Positions 37,668 through 48,418 of a stretch of DNA of 64,000 nt are shown one piece after another (position 1 is the stretch's first letter; every line of letters begins with the position of its first letter). A program made the position numbers and the translations under genes. The notes under the pieces were generated by a model. It was not told the origin of the DNA. It did not search any database and saw nothing but the letters and a program-made list of their open reading frames with translations. Source of the stretch: Symsagittifera roscoffensis (Eukaryota > Xenacoelomorpha > Acoela > Convolutidae); the NCBI RefSeq assembly GCF_963678635.1, contig NC_087071.1:23140013-23204012 (forward strand). Reading direction: 5' to 3'.

Positions 37668-39037
37668 CCCATCCGGGTTTTGCAGAGTTTTTTAGAATAG
37701 TCTTTCTGTAATTCAAAGGATGGATGATGGACGTTGGTGTTTGGCGAACATCATATTTCTTCTGGGTTCTCTTGTTAGAGAAGTTCCAGGTTCGATCGTT
37801 GTGTCATCTCATGACAACGACTGGGTTTTCGCAACAAACTCAAATCTGATTTCAGAATGGTTGGCTATGTCAGGTTTTTCTGTTTCATTGATGAGAACTT
37901 CTTTGTGTTTTGATCTTGTCTGGGAATGGCGTGGAGATTGTGCGTGGAGGGGATGCCTGGTTACTCGGATCTGTACGTATACTTGAACATCGAGGTGGTC
38001 ATTGGTCTAGTTCAATGAAGTCCTTTTCTGCGAAGTCAAGTCGTACTCTAAATCCTTTGAGTTGTGATTGTGGGCGGCATATTGATTGTGGTTGGCCATT
38101 CTTTTTCGAGTGTAGTGGGTTCAATTTGTCTTTGGATGTTCGTCTTTGGTGTTGTATGCTGATCTATATATTGCATAACATAATTTACATTTTATAAAAC
38201 TTTTATTAGTTTAATGTTTTTTAATTATGATTTTGGTTAGTTGTTTTCACAAAAGCTTTTTGTTTTAGTTCAGTTATTTTGAAGAGTTACTCACCCTTGA
38301 GTAGCTCTTATTTAAAATAGGAGTGTGTGTCACAAAGCGTGGATGTAGCGCGGTGGGTTAGGCCGGCTATAGAGCATGCTCAGGACGTCCTCTTCTGGTG
38401 GGTTAGGCCAGGAGTGGGAGTATGATTGCATGCGGTTTTTGTGAGAGGTCCTGTTATGTGACAACGTTTTATGTTGGGTTTGTTGTGGTTTTTCTTATGT
38501 TTTGTTGGTTGTGTCCTTTTTTCAAAAATCAAATTGTTTGTGGTATGGGTTTGTCTTTCGACTTTTTTGTGTTTTATTATTTCTTTCTTAGACTTTATAA
38601 TAGTCTTCAAAAGAATAAATTATCCAGTTTTAAACTGGGTTAATCCGGTTTGGGTACCGTTGGTTTCCTTTTCTTAGTCATGCTGTTTTGCTATGTGTTG
38701 TGGTGTTTAGTAAGCTGCATTGGTTAGTTTTGTTTAGTATATAATTCCTTTCCAACCGGGTTAAAGGAAAGTTTGAAACTTGTTATCGTGTGTTAGAGTT
38801 GTTGAGTGTGAAAGCTTGAAACTGAAATTCATTATTTAAACAATTCTTCGTGGGCGAGCTGTGCGAATTTGGATAGAATTCTTGTGCGAATGAATGAAAA
38901 TATCAAAAGGTTAGTACTGCATTTGCTTCTTATTAATTTACTACATAGAATTTCAATTTTACTGCTAGTTGTTGGGGAAAATTAAGTTACAAATTTTCAT
39001 CATTATTAGATTTACTGCATTTGGAAAAAATTTATGA
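37668..39037. other. LTR element interior without recognisable retroelement proteins
   Basis: The interior is T/G-rich and holds two overlapping plus-strand frames (37,720-37,986, 88 codons; 37,910-38,197, 95 codons) and one around 38,422-38,643. None shows zinc-knuckle, DTG/DSG protease, YXDD or integrase motifs. Around 38,348-38,420 two copies of GGTGGGTTAGGCC occur within a GC-richer patch reminiscent of a tRNA-derived promoter. The interior may be captured host sequence or a TRIM/LARD-type filler. Confidence 0.45.
38335..38425 (+). other. Possible tRNA-like (pol III A-box-like) patch
   Basis: GTAGCGCGGTGGGTTAGG at 38,346-38,363 resembles a tRNA A box (TRGCnnAGYnGG), and GGTGGGTTAGGCC recurs near 38,398. 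I see no convincing B box (GGTTCGAnnCC) at the right distance and no cloverleaf, so this is not called a tRNA. It could be a fragment of a tRNA-derived SINE. Confidence 0.25.
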
Positions 39038-39447
39038 TGAGTTAGGACCGAAGTGTATAACTCATAGAGTAATTTCGGATAGGGTACACCGTCTGCTCGT
39101 CACGCTATCTTATTTTCGGCCGGATAGATTCGTGCAACTTCTTAGTCTAATACCAATCCTAATCTTACTCTTATACTATCTAGTCTCAGGTTGTTTAACT
39201 AGTCTCTGCTAGGCTCAATAGATCTAGGGTATACTGGTTTATTGCGGTTGCTGAAGTCTTCTTGGAGAGTCAACTAATTTCTAAGTTAAATTCAAATCTC
39301 TCTGGTGCTGAAATTACAAGTAATTTCAGCACTTACAAATAAGTGGATTGTTAGTCAGATGGATCATGATTGGTTAATATTAAATACTTTACATTGGTAA
39401 AATATCTAATTTATCCAATCATAAAATGTAGTTTAGATCAGGTTCCA
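39038..39447. repeat. Right LTR
   Basis: 410 bp, no difference seen from the left LTR, bounded on the right by the target duplication GAAA. Identity of LTRs is expected immediately after retrotransposition, so little time has passed since insertion. Confidence 0.85.
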
Positions 39448-39451
39448 GAAA

Positions 39452-40330
39452 ACACCCGATTTTTCCAAATATGTGAGAATAATTTCCTTATCGACGACAC
39501 AGTCAGCAAATTTGAAATTTGTGTTGGAATTTGAACAAAAAAATGCGTGTGGGAAGCCGATTGGGAATTTCATTGACCTCAAACGGAAACAAAGTACTAC
39601 CGCCAAAAAACTGGCTGATATAGCCAACGAGATAGATTGTCAAAAAATGCGTTATCTGAAAACAATTGGAGAAATGTTTCTCAGTTTTGAAAAACACGTT
39701 CTAGAGTCTTTTAATTTTGCTCATTGGCAAATGAGCCTTTGTTTTTGTTCGGTGTAAATTGAGGTAATTTTAAAAAATAGGGCTTTTTTCAACTCATTTT
39801 ATATTGACTTCAGTTTAGGAGGTGGAAAGATTGGTTTCAGTTTAGCAGGTTGAAACGGACTGCGCCGCGAGAATTGGTGTACCGAACTTTCAAGAGCAAG
39901 TTGTTCACCGGGAAGAAATTCAGAGAATAAGATTACAATATAGTTTCGATCAATCACACTAGCTTGAAAACAAAGCTAAAAATCTGACGTTATCAACGTT
40001 CGACTCGAAGCTGTTCTTTCCACGAGTCTTCTACAATTCTGTTTGAGAACAAAACGTACCGATAAATAAACTTTTGTGGGAGATTTATACTTGCCCCCCC
40101 CCCCCGAGTGAGCCATTTCATACGAAGAAACTGTTAACAGCATGTTCAAACTTTAACTACCGGAAAGAAAAATCAATACTAGCAAAAGAATCTGTAAAAA
40201 GAACGGAAAGAAAATTGACCTAGAAAGCCCTGCACAAAGACAACCAAATAATCAACTTTGAAACTATCGAACAACTCAGTTAAAATGATTTTTACTGTTC
40301 TTTCTTTTGCTAAATTGGGTCTAAATTTTT
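39452..40330 (+). pseudogene. Decayed coding sequence, copy 1 (continues past the LTR element)
   Basis: The plus strand shows successive coding-like stretches. At 39,473-39,757 a frame contains KQSTTAKKLADIANEID and ends FAHWQMSLCFCSV. Near 39,848-39,960 another reads VETDCAARIGVPNFQEQVVH, then LQYSFDQSH followed by TAG and LENKAK. The second stretch aligns in the same frame with the 465-bp repeat units (ECATRIAGSSFQRQVAHLIE, then LQYSFERSH, a stop and LENKAK). Conservation at the amino-acid level points to a once-coding sequence, but stops and frame changes break it repeatedly. A minus-strand reading of 39,530-39,600 also aligns with 41,740-41,815 (NEIxxRLPT, KFQHxF), so the coding strand of the first part is not settled. 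Family unknown; the first part has heptad-like Leu/Ile spacing. Confidence 0.5.
40094..40105. repeat. C12 homopolymer
   Basis: Twelve consecutive C residues lie inside the decayed coding sequence, an outlier in a window where long homopolymers are A or T. It shifts the frame between flanking coding-like stretches. Its length should be treated as uncertain in any assembly. Confidence 0.9.
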
Positions 40331-40469
40331 TTAGTTTCCCCTCATAACTATCGAATTATTATCTCAAATTAGACGCCATTGAGTTGCACGGGGAAAACGG
40401 AGCAGTGTCTACTGCCATTGAAGTTTTTTTTGATAGGTGAAGAAAGATCAGAATAAAAACTGCTCACCA

Positions 40470-40653
40470 GTCTTAATAAGATCTCTGACTGATACTATAT
40501 TGTCAAACTCAAAACGACTATTTCCGATAATCTTTAGGACTTCTTGGATAAACGCCCTCTCGGCTCCTCTCGTGAAGTAGCAATCCACATGTTTGGAAAA
40601 CTGGAAATCACCACAATACCAGAGGTAGATACAATTGTGCATGCATTGCTACC
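40470..40653 (-). pseudogene. Exon-like sequence, minus strand, unrecognised
   Basis: A minus-strand frame from about 40,642 includes SKHVDCYFTRGAERAFIQEV and ends DLIKT just before ACTG|GTGAGCAG, a plausible splice donor near 40,469. A TTTAG acceptor lies at about 40,655 and TTTCCAG inside the frame near 40,604. The peptide has ordinary amino-acid composition for AT-rich DNA and looks coding. Plus-strand decayed sequence lies on both sides, so it may be an independent relic or an oppositely transcribed gene fragment. Confidence 0.35.
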
Positions 40654-40679
40654 TAAAGAAGATAATATCTTAAAACTGA

Positions 40680-40990
40680 ATGGCAGCCTTCGTTGAACTC
40701 AAATACCACCCCCGAGAAACCGAGCTGAATAACTTTTCCTGACACTTTTCACAGATTGATTGCTAACTCAGAACTCGGTAAGAAAATGAAGTCTAAGTTA
40801 GAAATGATGACTCTAGAAATCGCGAGGAAGGAAAGGTAACTAATTCAAAAAGGCAATCATGAGCTTAGTTGAGAGCTATCAAATCAATAACGACCAAAAA
40901 GCCACAATCAGCTTGGCTCCTCAGTAGGACGATAAACCTAATTTAGAAGTCAAGAGTTTAGAATAACGGAAGGTTCGGAAGGAAAGCTTT
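40680..40990 (+). pseudogene. Coding-like relic, lysine/glutamate-rich
   Basis: Three plus-strand stretches in different frames read like protein: MAAFVELKYHPRETELNNFS from about 40,680; LIANSELGKKMKSKLEMMTL and following from about 40,756 to a GTAACT donor-like site near 40,837; and MSLVESYQINNDQKATISLA from about 40,859, then DDKPNLEVKSLE after a stop. The middle stretch is flanked by TTTTCACAG and GTAACT and could be one exon. Frame changes suggest a decayed charged, coiled-coil-like protein. No family recognised. Confidence 0.4.
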
Positions 40991-41033
40991 TGTTATTATT
41001 AGGGATGAATATGTAATATGCCTAATCATCCTC

Positions 41034-41605
41034 CAAGACTCGCGGAGCGTTTCTTGTTGTTCCGACTTTCGATACGAAAGTAACGGAACATTTGTGCTCG
41101 GGGTGGGTTTTTTTTTCTTCAGACAACTTTCGACTTTTTAACTAGCCACTTTTGACGGAATTTTTTTATATCATTCGAAAGCTATTGTTGTTCTGAGCCT
41201 AAATTTGAAAAAATATTTCAGCTGTGATCATTTTTCGTAAAGTTATGAGGGTTTAAAGATAGCCTTTTTGACCAATTTGGGACAATTAACGCGCGATATA
41301 ATTCGCGCTATTAACGCGTAAGCGGAGATTTAATCCGTCTTAGAAATTGTTCCAAATTGGTTAAAAGAAGCCTATTTGCCATAATGATTTGTTACAAGGA
41401 GCGAAATCTATTGTTTTGTACTTTATACGGCGTGTGGGGGGATGATTTTCATCAAAAAAAAATTCAAATTTTAGAAAAAAAAAATTTCATTTTATTTCAT
41501 TTCATTTATTATTTTTATGTTTTTTTTTTGTTATTACTGCTCCATAAATATTAAAAGGCAGTCGGAACTTTCAGGGCTTCGCCCTGATACGAGCAGTCTT
41601 GTTAA
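41034..41605. mobile_element. Foldback/MITE-like element
   Basis: The ends are partly inverted: AAGACT...GTTCCGACT on the left and AGTCGGAAC...AGTCTT on the right, with different sequence between these blocks. Inside, TTTTTGACCAATTTGGGACA (41,265-41,284) continues to AATT at 41,287 and is matched in inverted form at 41,345-41,367. Between these arms is GCGCGA-6 nt-TCGCGC (41,291-41,308). Near the right end CAGGGC-TTC-GCCCTG (about 41,576-41,590) forms a tight hairpin. GC content jumps compared with the flanks. No transposase frame and no clear target duplication were found. It interrupts the copy-2 relic. Confidence 0.55.
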
Positions 41606-41639
41606 AATTTAACTATCAAATTTGGAGCTCGTTTAGACT

Positions 41640-44060
41640 TGCCTATGAAGTTTTTCGGAAGTAATCCTTCCAAATACGAAAATACTTGAGGTAAAAAGGA
41701 AGTTTCTCCAATTATGTGAGACCACTTCTTTTTCGAAGACACTAACAGCAAAGTTGTGTTGAAACTTCAACAATAAATTGGGTGTGGGAAGACGATCAAG
41801 AATTTCATTGCCCACAAACGTCTTAGAAAGTCCTTATTCAAACCCCCTTTTATCCGATTCCTCCATCTCTTTGGAAAAAAACAATCACTACCAAAAACAC
41901 ACAAAAAAACTGGCTAAGTTGGGCAACATAATAGAATATTGTGAGAAGTTAAAAAATTATCGGAAAACATTTAGAAACTGACAAATGTTTCAATTTTTAT
42001 AAACACAATTTAGAGTCTTTTAACTTCGCTCTTTGACAGGTGAATTTCTGTTCTTGTTCGGTGTAAATTGAGACCTTTTGTAAGAAAAGAGAAAAACTGT
42101 TTTCAACTCTTTCCTGATACTTGAGAAATTTATATTGATTTCCGTTTAGCAGGCGAGAATAACCTCAAACCTCAGAGGAATCAGTTTAAACCGGAATGCG
42201 CAACGAGAATTGCTGGATCAAGTTTTCAGAGGCAGGTTGCTCACCTGATAGAGATTGAGAGTATACAATTGCAATATAGTTTTGAAAGGTCCCACTAACT
42301 TGAAAATAAAGCAAAACAAATTGGCGTTATTGAACGTTCAAAAAAACAATCACTACCAAAAACACACAAAAAAACTGGCTAAGTTGGGCAACATAATAGA
42401 ATATTGTGAGAAGTTAAAAAATTATCGGAAAACATTTAGAAACTGACAAATGTTTCAATTTTTATAAACACAATTTAGAGTCTTTTAACTTCGCTCTTTG
42501 ACAGGTGAATTTCTGTTCTTGTTCGGTGTAAATTGAGACCTTTTGTAAGAAAAGAGAAAAACTGTTTTCAACTCTTTCCTGATACTTGAGAAATTTATAT
42601 TGATTTCCGTTTAGCAGGCGAGAATAACCTCAAACCTCAGAGGAATCAGTTTAAACCGGAATGCGCAACGAGAATTGCTGGATCAAGTTTTCAGAGGCAG
42701 GTTGCTCACCTGATAGAGATTGAGAGTATACAATTGCAATATAGTTTTGAAAGGTCCCACTAACTTGAAAATAAAGCAAAACAAATTGGCGTTATTGAAC
42801 GTTCAAAAAAACAATCACTACCAAAAACACACAAAAAAACTGACTAAGTTGGGCAACATAATAGAATATTGTGAGAAGTTAAAAAATTATCGGAAAACAT
42901 TTAGAAACTGACAAATGTTTCAATTTTTATAAACACAATTTAGAGTCTTTTAACTTCGCTCTTTGACAGGTGAATTTCTGTTCTTGTTCGGTGTAAATTG
43001 AGACCTTTTGTAAGAAAAGAGAAAAACTGTTTTCAACTCTTTCATGATACTTGAGAAATTTATATTGATTTCCGTTTAGCAGGCGAGAATAACCTCAAAC
43101 CTCAGAGGAATCAGTTTAAACCGGAATGCGCAACGAGAATTGCTGGATCAAGTTTTCAGAGGCAGGTTGCTCACCTGATAGAGATTGAGAGTATACAATT
43201 GCAATATAGTTTTGAAAGGTCCCACTAACTTGAAAATAAAGCAAAACAAATTGGCGTTATTGAACGTTCAAAAAAACAATCACTACCAAAAACACACAAA
43301 AAAACTGGCTAAGTTGGGCAACATAATAGAATATTGTGAGAAGTTAAAAAATTATCGGAAAACATTTAGAAACTGACAAATGTTTCAATTTTTATAAACA
43401 CAATTTAGAGTCTTTTAACTTCGCTCTTTGACAGGTGAATTTCTGTTCTTGTTCGGTGTAAATTGAGACCTTTTGTAAGAAAAGAGAAAAACTGTTTTCA
43501 ACTCTTTCCTGATACTTGAGAAATTTATATTGATTTCCGTTTAGCAGGCGAGAATAACCTCAAACCTCAGAGGAATCAGTTTAAACCGGAATGCGCAACG
43601 AGAATTGCTGGATCAAGTTTTCAGAGGCAGGTTGCTCACCTGATAGAGATTGAGAGTATACAATTGCAATATAGTTTTGAAAGGTCCCACTAACTTGAAA
43701 ATAAAGCAAAACAAATTGGCGTTATTGAACGTTCAAATCAAAACGTTTTTTAGGAGTCTTCTACAGTTTCTTTGAGAACAACACCACCGAAGAAAAAGCT
43801 TAATGACGATTTTTACTTGGCCTCCGAGTTGGCCATATCATACCATAAAAATCAGTACAGCTTGTTGGGAATTGAATTAACGAAGAGGAAGAAGCAATTT
43901 TAGCATATCCTGGACATCCGCCTATAAAAAATCTCCAATAAAATTAGGAGCTTTTGAAGAAAAAATACCTAAAAACCTGGGTAAAGAAAACAAAATCATC
44001 AATTTTTAAACTCAAAAAAGAAAATATTTTGAGATGATTTTGAGTGTTCTTGCTTTTAGA
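41640..44060 (+). pseudogene. Decayed coding sequence, copy 2, expanded by a tandem array
   Basis: From 41,690 the sequence aligns with copy 1 from 39,465: matching blocks include GTGTGGGAAG(A/C)CGAT, AATTTCATTG, GAGTCTTTTAA and GTTCGGTGTAAATTGAG. After the array, 43,740-44,060 aligns with 39,995-40,320 (GAGTCTTCTACA, GAGAACAA, TTTTTACT). Copy 2 therefore equals copy 1 plus three extra 465-bp units. Stops in all frames show it is not intact. The short frames KNNHYQKHTKKLAKLGNIIE repeated in each unit correspond in position to KQSTTAKKLADIANEID of copy 1. Confidence 0.5.
41876..43737. repeat. 465-bp x 4 near-identical tandem array
   Basis: Four direct units begin at about 41,876, 42,341, 42,806 and 43,271. 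Each starts AAAAAACAATCACTACC and ends GTTATTGAACGTTCA. I noted only single-base differences, for example GACTAAG in place of GGCTAAG and CTTTCATGATAC in place of CTTTCCTGATAC in unit 3. The period is exactly 155 codons, so a frame would survive expansion, but each unit has stops. Such identity indicates very recent expansion, or a collapse/expansion artefact of assembly. Confidence 0.93.
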
Positions 44061-45840
44061 ACATCAGGTCAAAGAAAATATTTTCCTCCTTTACCGGTCA
44101 AAAAATAGTCGCATAGGGCTCAATTACTGTTTTTACATTGATCAGGCAAAAATGCTAGTTGACACAAACCAAGAGCTAGTTCAAACCATTGTGTGAAATC
44201 CTTGATTGTGAAATAAGTGAAATCCGATTTAAAAAGGAGAACTCGGCCTTAATAGATGACGTGCTATAGTACATTATCTTTGAAAAATGTGTCGCTGTTG
44301 TATGCACCATGTTTCAGCCTGATTCTCAATGTATTTTTGAGCCCTAATTTATGGCGGAAATGTCCTGCTTTAAGCGCAAATTAAAATAGTTCTTGAATCA
44401 CTCTCAAATGTTGAGCGTGGATTCAGCTCATTTTACCCTCTTTGCCATCTTCGAGTTTTTATTATGAAAAACTTGAAAGGTGAGACACAGTTGTTGACAA
44501 AGTCTGTCACGTGAGCCATTTATAACCTTCTAAACTAAATACCTGCGCCCTTGTTTCACTAAACATCATTTCATGTTCTGACGCTCTTAGTCATTTGGAA
44601 AACAACGTCAAAATCCGGCTACTTTTGACTTCCCCCAACTTTAAGTTTTTCTAATTTTATGCTTGTCTTACGTGTTATAATGTCTGGTTTGATGTTAAAA
44701 TGTCAATCATTAAAAGCTAATTATGTTCAAAATAAGTTCAGCATAGTTTGTTCAACATGCCAAGATTCGTTAATTTTTTGACAAGGTTAAAATTTAGTTC
44801 ATTTATTGAACTGGCGGTAATGGAACTGGACTCAAAGTTAAGAGTGAAAAAAAAATTGTCAAAAAAGATGCACGTGTTTAATTTTAATATTTCAGCGGAA
44901 AAGAATTGCAAACGAATTTTAGAAAACACAGTTTTTCGTTTTTGGCTTCTTTGTAGTAGTTAGAAAACAGTTAAAATATGCCCGAGGGACAATGAGCCCG
45001 GCCTTTTTGCTCTTTCTGTTTGTTTTTGATCTTTCAATTATTATAATCGGGCTTCCTTCAAAAAAAGATCCCGGAAAATTGTGAAAAGTGCGCGAAACTA
45101 TACAAAATTATTTATTTTTTTGTTCATGCGTTCTAATATTTCATTTGCATTCAAGTCTTGTCGTGAAAGAACATGTGTGAAAGAGCAAAAACATACTCTT
45201 CTGCCATTCTATATGAGTTTTTGACGAAGTTGGAAAGCCTTCGGATCTATCAAAAACATGATCAGCTTCTATGTAGATAATTTTTCAAACAAAGACCACT
45301 GAGTCAATTTCTAGTGTCTAAGTGTTTTCAAACGAAGAACAAACTCTTTCAACATCATTACTAAAAGTTTGAACTTTGATATGCATGCCCTCGAAGTATT
45401 CGTCAATTTCATTATTAAATCCATTCTAAAATTGTAGCTAGCAACAGCGGATTATCATGACTGTTATGAATATTAAAAATCTGACAACGAGATTTTTTTC
45501 ATGGAGTGAAAAAGCTAGGAAATAAAAAAACACGGACATAGCGAGATTTTGATTCTACTTCGTGAAACAACAAAAACAGATACTTTTTTTGTAAATTATT
45601 GTCTGAATAAGACAGTTCACAATGCCGCGCACTGAGGAAAATGATTTTGGGTTTATTTAAATTGATATTAGATTGATTTTAAATTGATATAAATCGATTA
45701 ACAGTGTACATTTTACGAACTGAAATGAATTTTGAATTATTTCGAATCAATGTTTCCTAAAAAAATTGGATTGATTAAGTGTCTAAAAAGTTTGTTTAAA
45801 AACTTTGGATGATTTTGCGACTCACTTAGATGCTGTATTC
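44061..45840. other. AT-rich gene-free stretch
   Basis: No supported gene. Short frames at 44,738-44,963 occur on both strands over the same AT-rich bases and lack any conserved counterpart in the window. A TATTTCAG acceptor-like site lies at about 44,895. I see no tandem repeat or structured RNA. Confidence 0.45.
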
Positions 45841-46008
45841 CAGCAGCGGATCTAGGTTTTTCTCGAAGAGAGCAGATTTTAAAAATTTGTCGACTTTTTT
45901 TTGGGCGACCATAATTGATTTTTCGGTCACTCCCAGTGTACTAAAAAACACTAATTTGACAAATAGTTTTTGGGCCCTCCCCTCGACCCCTCCCTTAATC
46001 CACCCGTG
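45841..46008. mobile_element. Small inverted-repeat element (MITE-like)
   Basis: The left end CAGCAGCGGATCTAGG and the reverse complement of the right end CACGGGTGGATTAAGG agree at about 11 of 16 positions. The right part is strikingly C-rich (GGGCCCTCCCCTCGACCCC) in an AT-rich setting. CAG...GCGGATCTAGG ends recur among animal DNA transposons, which is established knowledge in general terms, but superfamily is not assigned. The 66- and 93-codon frames overlying it on opposite strands are not genes. No target duplication identified. Confidence 0.5.
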
Positions 46009-46414
46009 CCCATTTCTGAGTTCCATGAGTTTTTATGCCTATTTAACGGTGTTCGGTCAGATTATATGTCATCCTTATAACCTCTTATCAACCATTTCAA
46101 AATTGTTTTAAAGAACTGTGAAAATTAAACTGTTTCAAAGTTCTGCGTGAAATTTGGGAAAAAGTAAAACCGAATTTTTCCAAGACAACCAACTGGAAAC
46201 AACCTAATTTGAAAGGCGGAGTGTTTTCCTAACTGAACTTGAAGTGATCTTTCTTATGCGGTTCAACCTGAAAGATCACTTCCTGATGTTTTTTATCGAA
46301 AATAGCGCTGGTAAAAGATGGCCTTTATTAATTAATTCGGGCAATAATGTGCGAATGATTTATCAGATAAGTTTGATCTGAATTACTACCACAACCTCCT
46401 CGTGTTGTATGTTG

Positions 46415-46747
46415 CTATTTCATATACTCTATTGCAGATGTCGAGCTCCGGGTCCATAGTTGATTCTTCGCCAGGTTTGGCTTCATATATAGGTACGAGT
46501 CCAAGGTTTTCAGCATCGTGAATAACAGTATTCCGGATTGCCGATATTGCTTTTCCTTCTTTTTCACAAAAATAAACTTGTTGAGACTTTCAAATTGACC
46601 CAAATCATTTAATTTTAATAGTTGAAAGCACGGTTCGAAGTATTTTTTCCTCTTGTAGGATCTTCGGTACCAAACAAATCTCCCAATTTTTTTTTGATTT
46701 TTTGAAAGTTCAATATAGTTGGGACTATCAATTTTTCTTGAGTACAT
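46415..46747 (-). pseudogene. Left-arm copy of the outer palindrome gene, truncated
   Basis: A frame from ATG 46,747 encodes about 110 codons, beginning MYSRKIDSPNYIELSKNQKK. It contains a basic stretch (RRSYKRKKYFEP) and is clearly homologous to the right-arm copy at 51,876. From the region of KKKEKQ onward the homologous reading shifts frame in both arms: the alternative frame reads AISAIRNTVIHDAENLGLVP. Homology stops at YNTRR near 46,395, where the right copy goes on for about 45 more codons. The left copy is therefore a truncated duplicate. Protein family not recognised; the basic patch allows nucleic-acid binding but does not show it. Confidence 0.6.
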
Positions 46748-48418
46748 TTTTGATGAGCAAACTGATCAGATGAGGAGAAATGAGAGAAATGAATTGGATA
46801 TTAAATGAAAATGGAAGTAAGCAGTATGAGTCATCGCGATTTCCCTATAAGGAAGTAGTACCAAATATGGAAGGTTTTGTATGAAGTATCCCACAATGGA
46901 AATTGCGTAGGCGATACAAAATTACCACATAAACTCATCAGTTTCTGCAAAAATCATTCTTCCCAATGACAGCTGCTATGTGTCTAGCTCTTCCCAGCTT
47001 TTATTCGGATTCTAATATTAAACCATTATTTTCTGTTTTCAACGAATTTTACCAAAAATACATAGTAACCCAAGATTATTGCATGTCTACTCACGATTTC
47101 TTCTGTTCCCTGGAAAGTTGCAAGTTTCATTTTATTTTAATAGGAACATCTCTTAGCTAGATTCTTCAGAGATTAGACAAATATCAATATAAGAAAATGA
47201 TTGTCTTTACATTTGTTAAAAATACAGTTTTTATTCAAGTATTGTCACATCAAATGGGGAAGTATTTAATCAGCTTAATTGCGGTGTTCGAAATAATTTA
47301 CGATGGAAAGGTGCTCGAATCGTTCAGAAAAATTTAAAAAACTTTATCTAAGTTCTAATCAAAAACCTGCATCTACGCAAACACTGGGCTAGGCTTTTTT
47401 AGAGAGAACTCGAAAAGTCCAAAACTCAAAAAATGAATATGATTTGTCCAAAAATGAATCTGATTTGTTTTATTGAGGGTCCTGGTTCTGTAAAAAGGGT
47501 GACAATTTTTCAATTAATTTTTGTATAATTCTTCATAAAAAATTTGTCAAACATTTTTTTTATTTCATCTTAATTGCTTTTCAATGAATAAATTTATGTT
47601 ACTTTTTTTACAAGATGCAAAAATTGTAATAATTTTTTAACAAGTATGCTAAATTTTTCGAGAAAAAATTTTGCATGATGCAACTTTTTTCATGATTTCT
47701 TAAAAAACATATGCAAAAATCAAACTTGTTTTTTCTTATGCAAATGCAAAAAAACGCAAATTTTATCGTAAAAAAAGTGTTAAATGATTGCCAAAAAGTT
47801 TCAACATTTTTGTTTTTGAGTGCTATTCACTTTTTTAATACATTGTTTTTCTGATTCTGATATTTTTGATCAACAAACACGCAAAAAAAACAAATTTCTT
47901 TATGATCAAAAATAAAACAAAGAAATACATAATCTCTTTTACTCTAATTATTAACAGTGCAAGAAAAAATGTGTATAGTAATTTACTAAAAGCAAAAACA
48001 AATATGAAAATGATCTTAATTTGCAAGTTTTTCTTTGAGTTTTTTAACAAGTATCTAAACACTTTTAAGAAAAACCATCCAGGTTGCAAAACATATACTG
48101 ATGGTTTTATCATGTATGCAAAAATTGTAATGTTTTTTATCAATTCTATAAAAAATGATCTGAAAAATTTTAGAAGTCGAAATTGTTTTAATTTTTTTTT
48201 ACCAGTTTGCAAACATTTTGTGTTTTGCCGAGTGCAAAATTTATATGATTAAAGCAAAAATATGTATTACAATTTTTTTTTAAGTTCTTAGCTTTATCTT
48301 TGTTCTTATTTCTTTAAAATAAAAAATATTAGATGCAAAGAAACTTAAATTACAAAACAATAGACAAAAACCAAACTATTTAAAAATCAAAGAGCTGTCA
48401 AGCAGCTTAGTTATCCTG

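Larger units (their letters stand above)
37258..39447. mobile_element. Very young short LTR element, no gag/pol (LTR 410 bp, total 2,190 bp)
   Basis: Two direct 410-bp repeats (37,258-37,667 and 39,038-39,447) begin TGAGTTAGGACC and end AGATCAGGTTCCA, so they have the TG...CA ends of LTRs. I found no difference between them by eye. The four bases GAAA occur just outside both ends (37,254-37,257 and 39,448-39,451), as a target-site duplication. A short purine-rich run GGAAAAAA lies just before the 3' LTR. The 1,370-bp interior has no gag, protease, reverse transcriptase or integrase frame, so the element is non-autonomous. No TGG-type primer site follows the 5' LTR, which is followed by CCCATCCGGGTTTTG. 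Strand is not assigned, because the purine run is the only polarity clue. Confidence 0.8.

Noticed and set aside
37787-37800. GGTTCGATCG as a tRNA B box
   Set aside because: No A box at a suitable distance and no acceptor or anticodon stem could be folded around it.
39473-40990. Variant genetic code suggested by in-frame TAA/TAG within coding-like stretches
   Set aside because: TGA interrupts the same stretches as well, frames also shift, and the intact gene at 60,090-60,830 is normal under the standard code, so decay is the simpler explanation.
47835-48252. Overlapping 125- and 128-codon frames on opposite strands in the left palindrome arm
   Set aside because: The composition is A/T-run driven (Lys, Phe, Ile, Asn) and the equivalent part of the right arm (about 50,380-50,790) is not kept open, so there is no evidence of coding.
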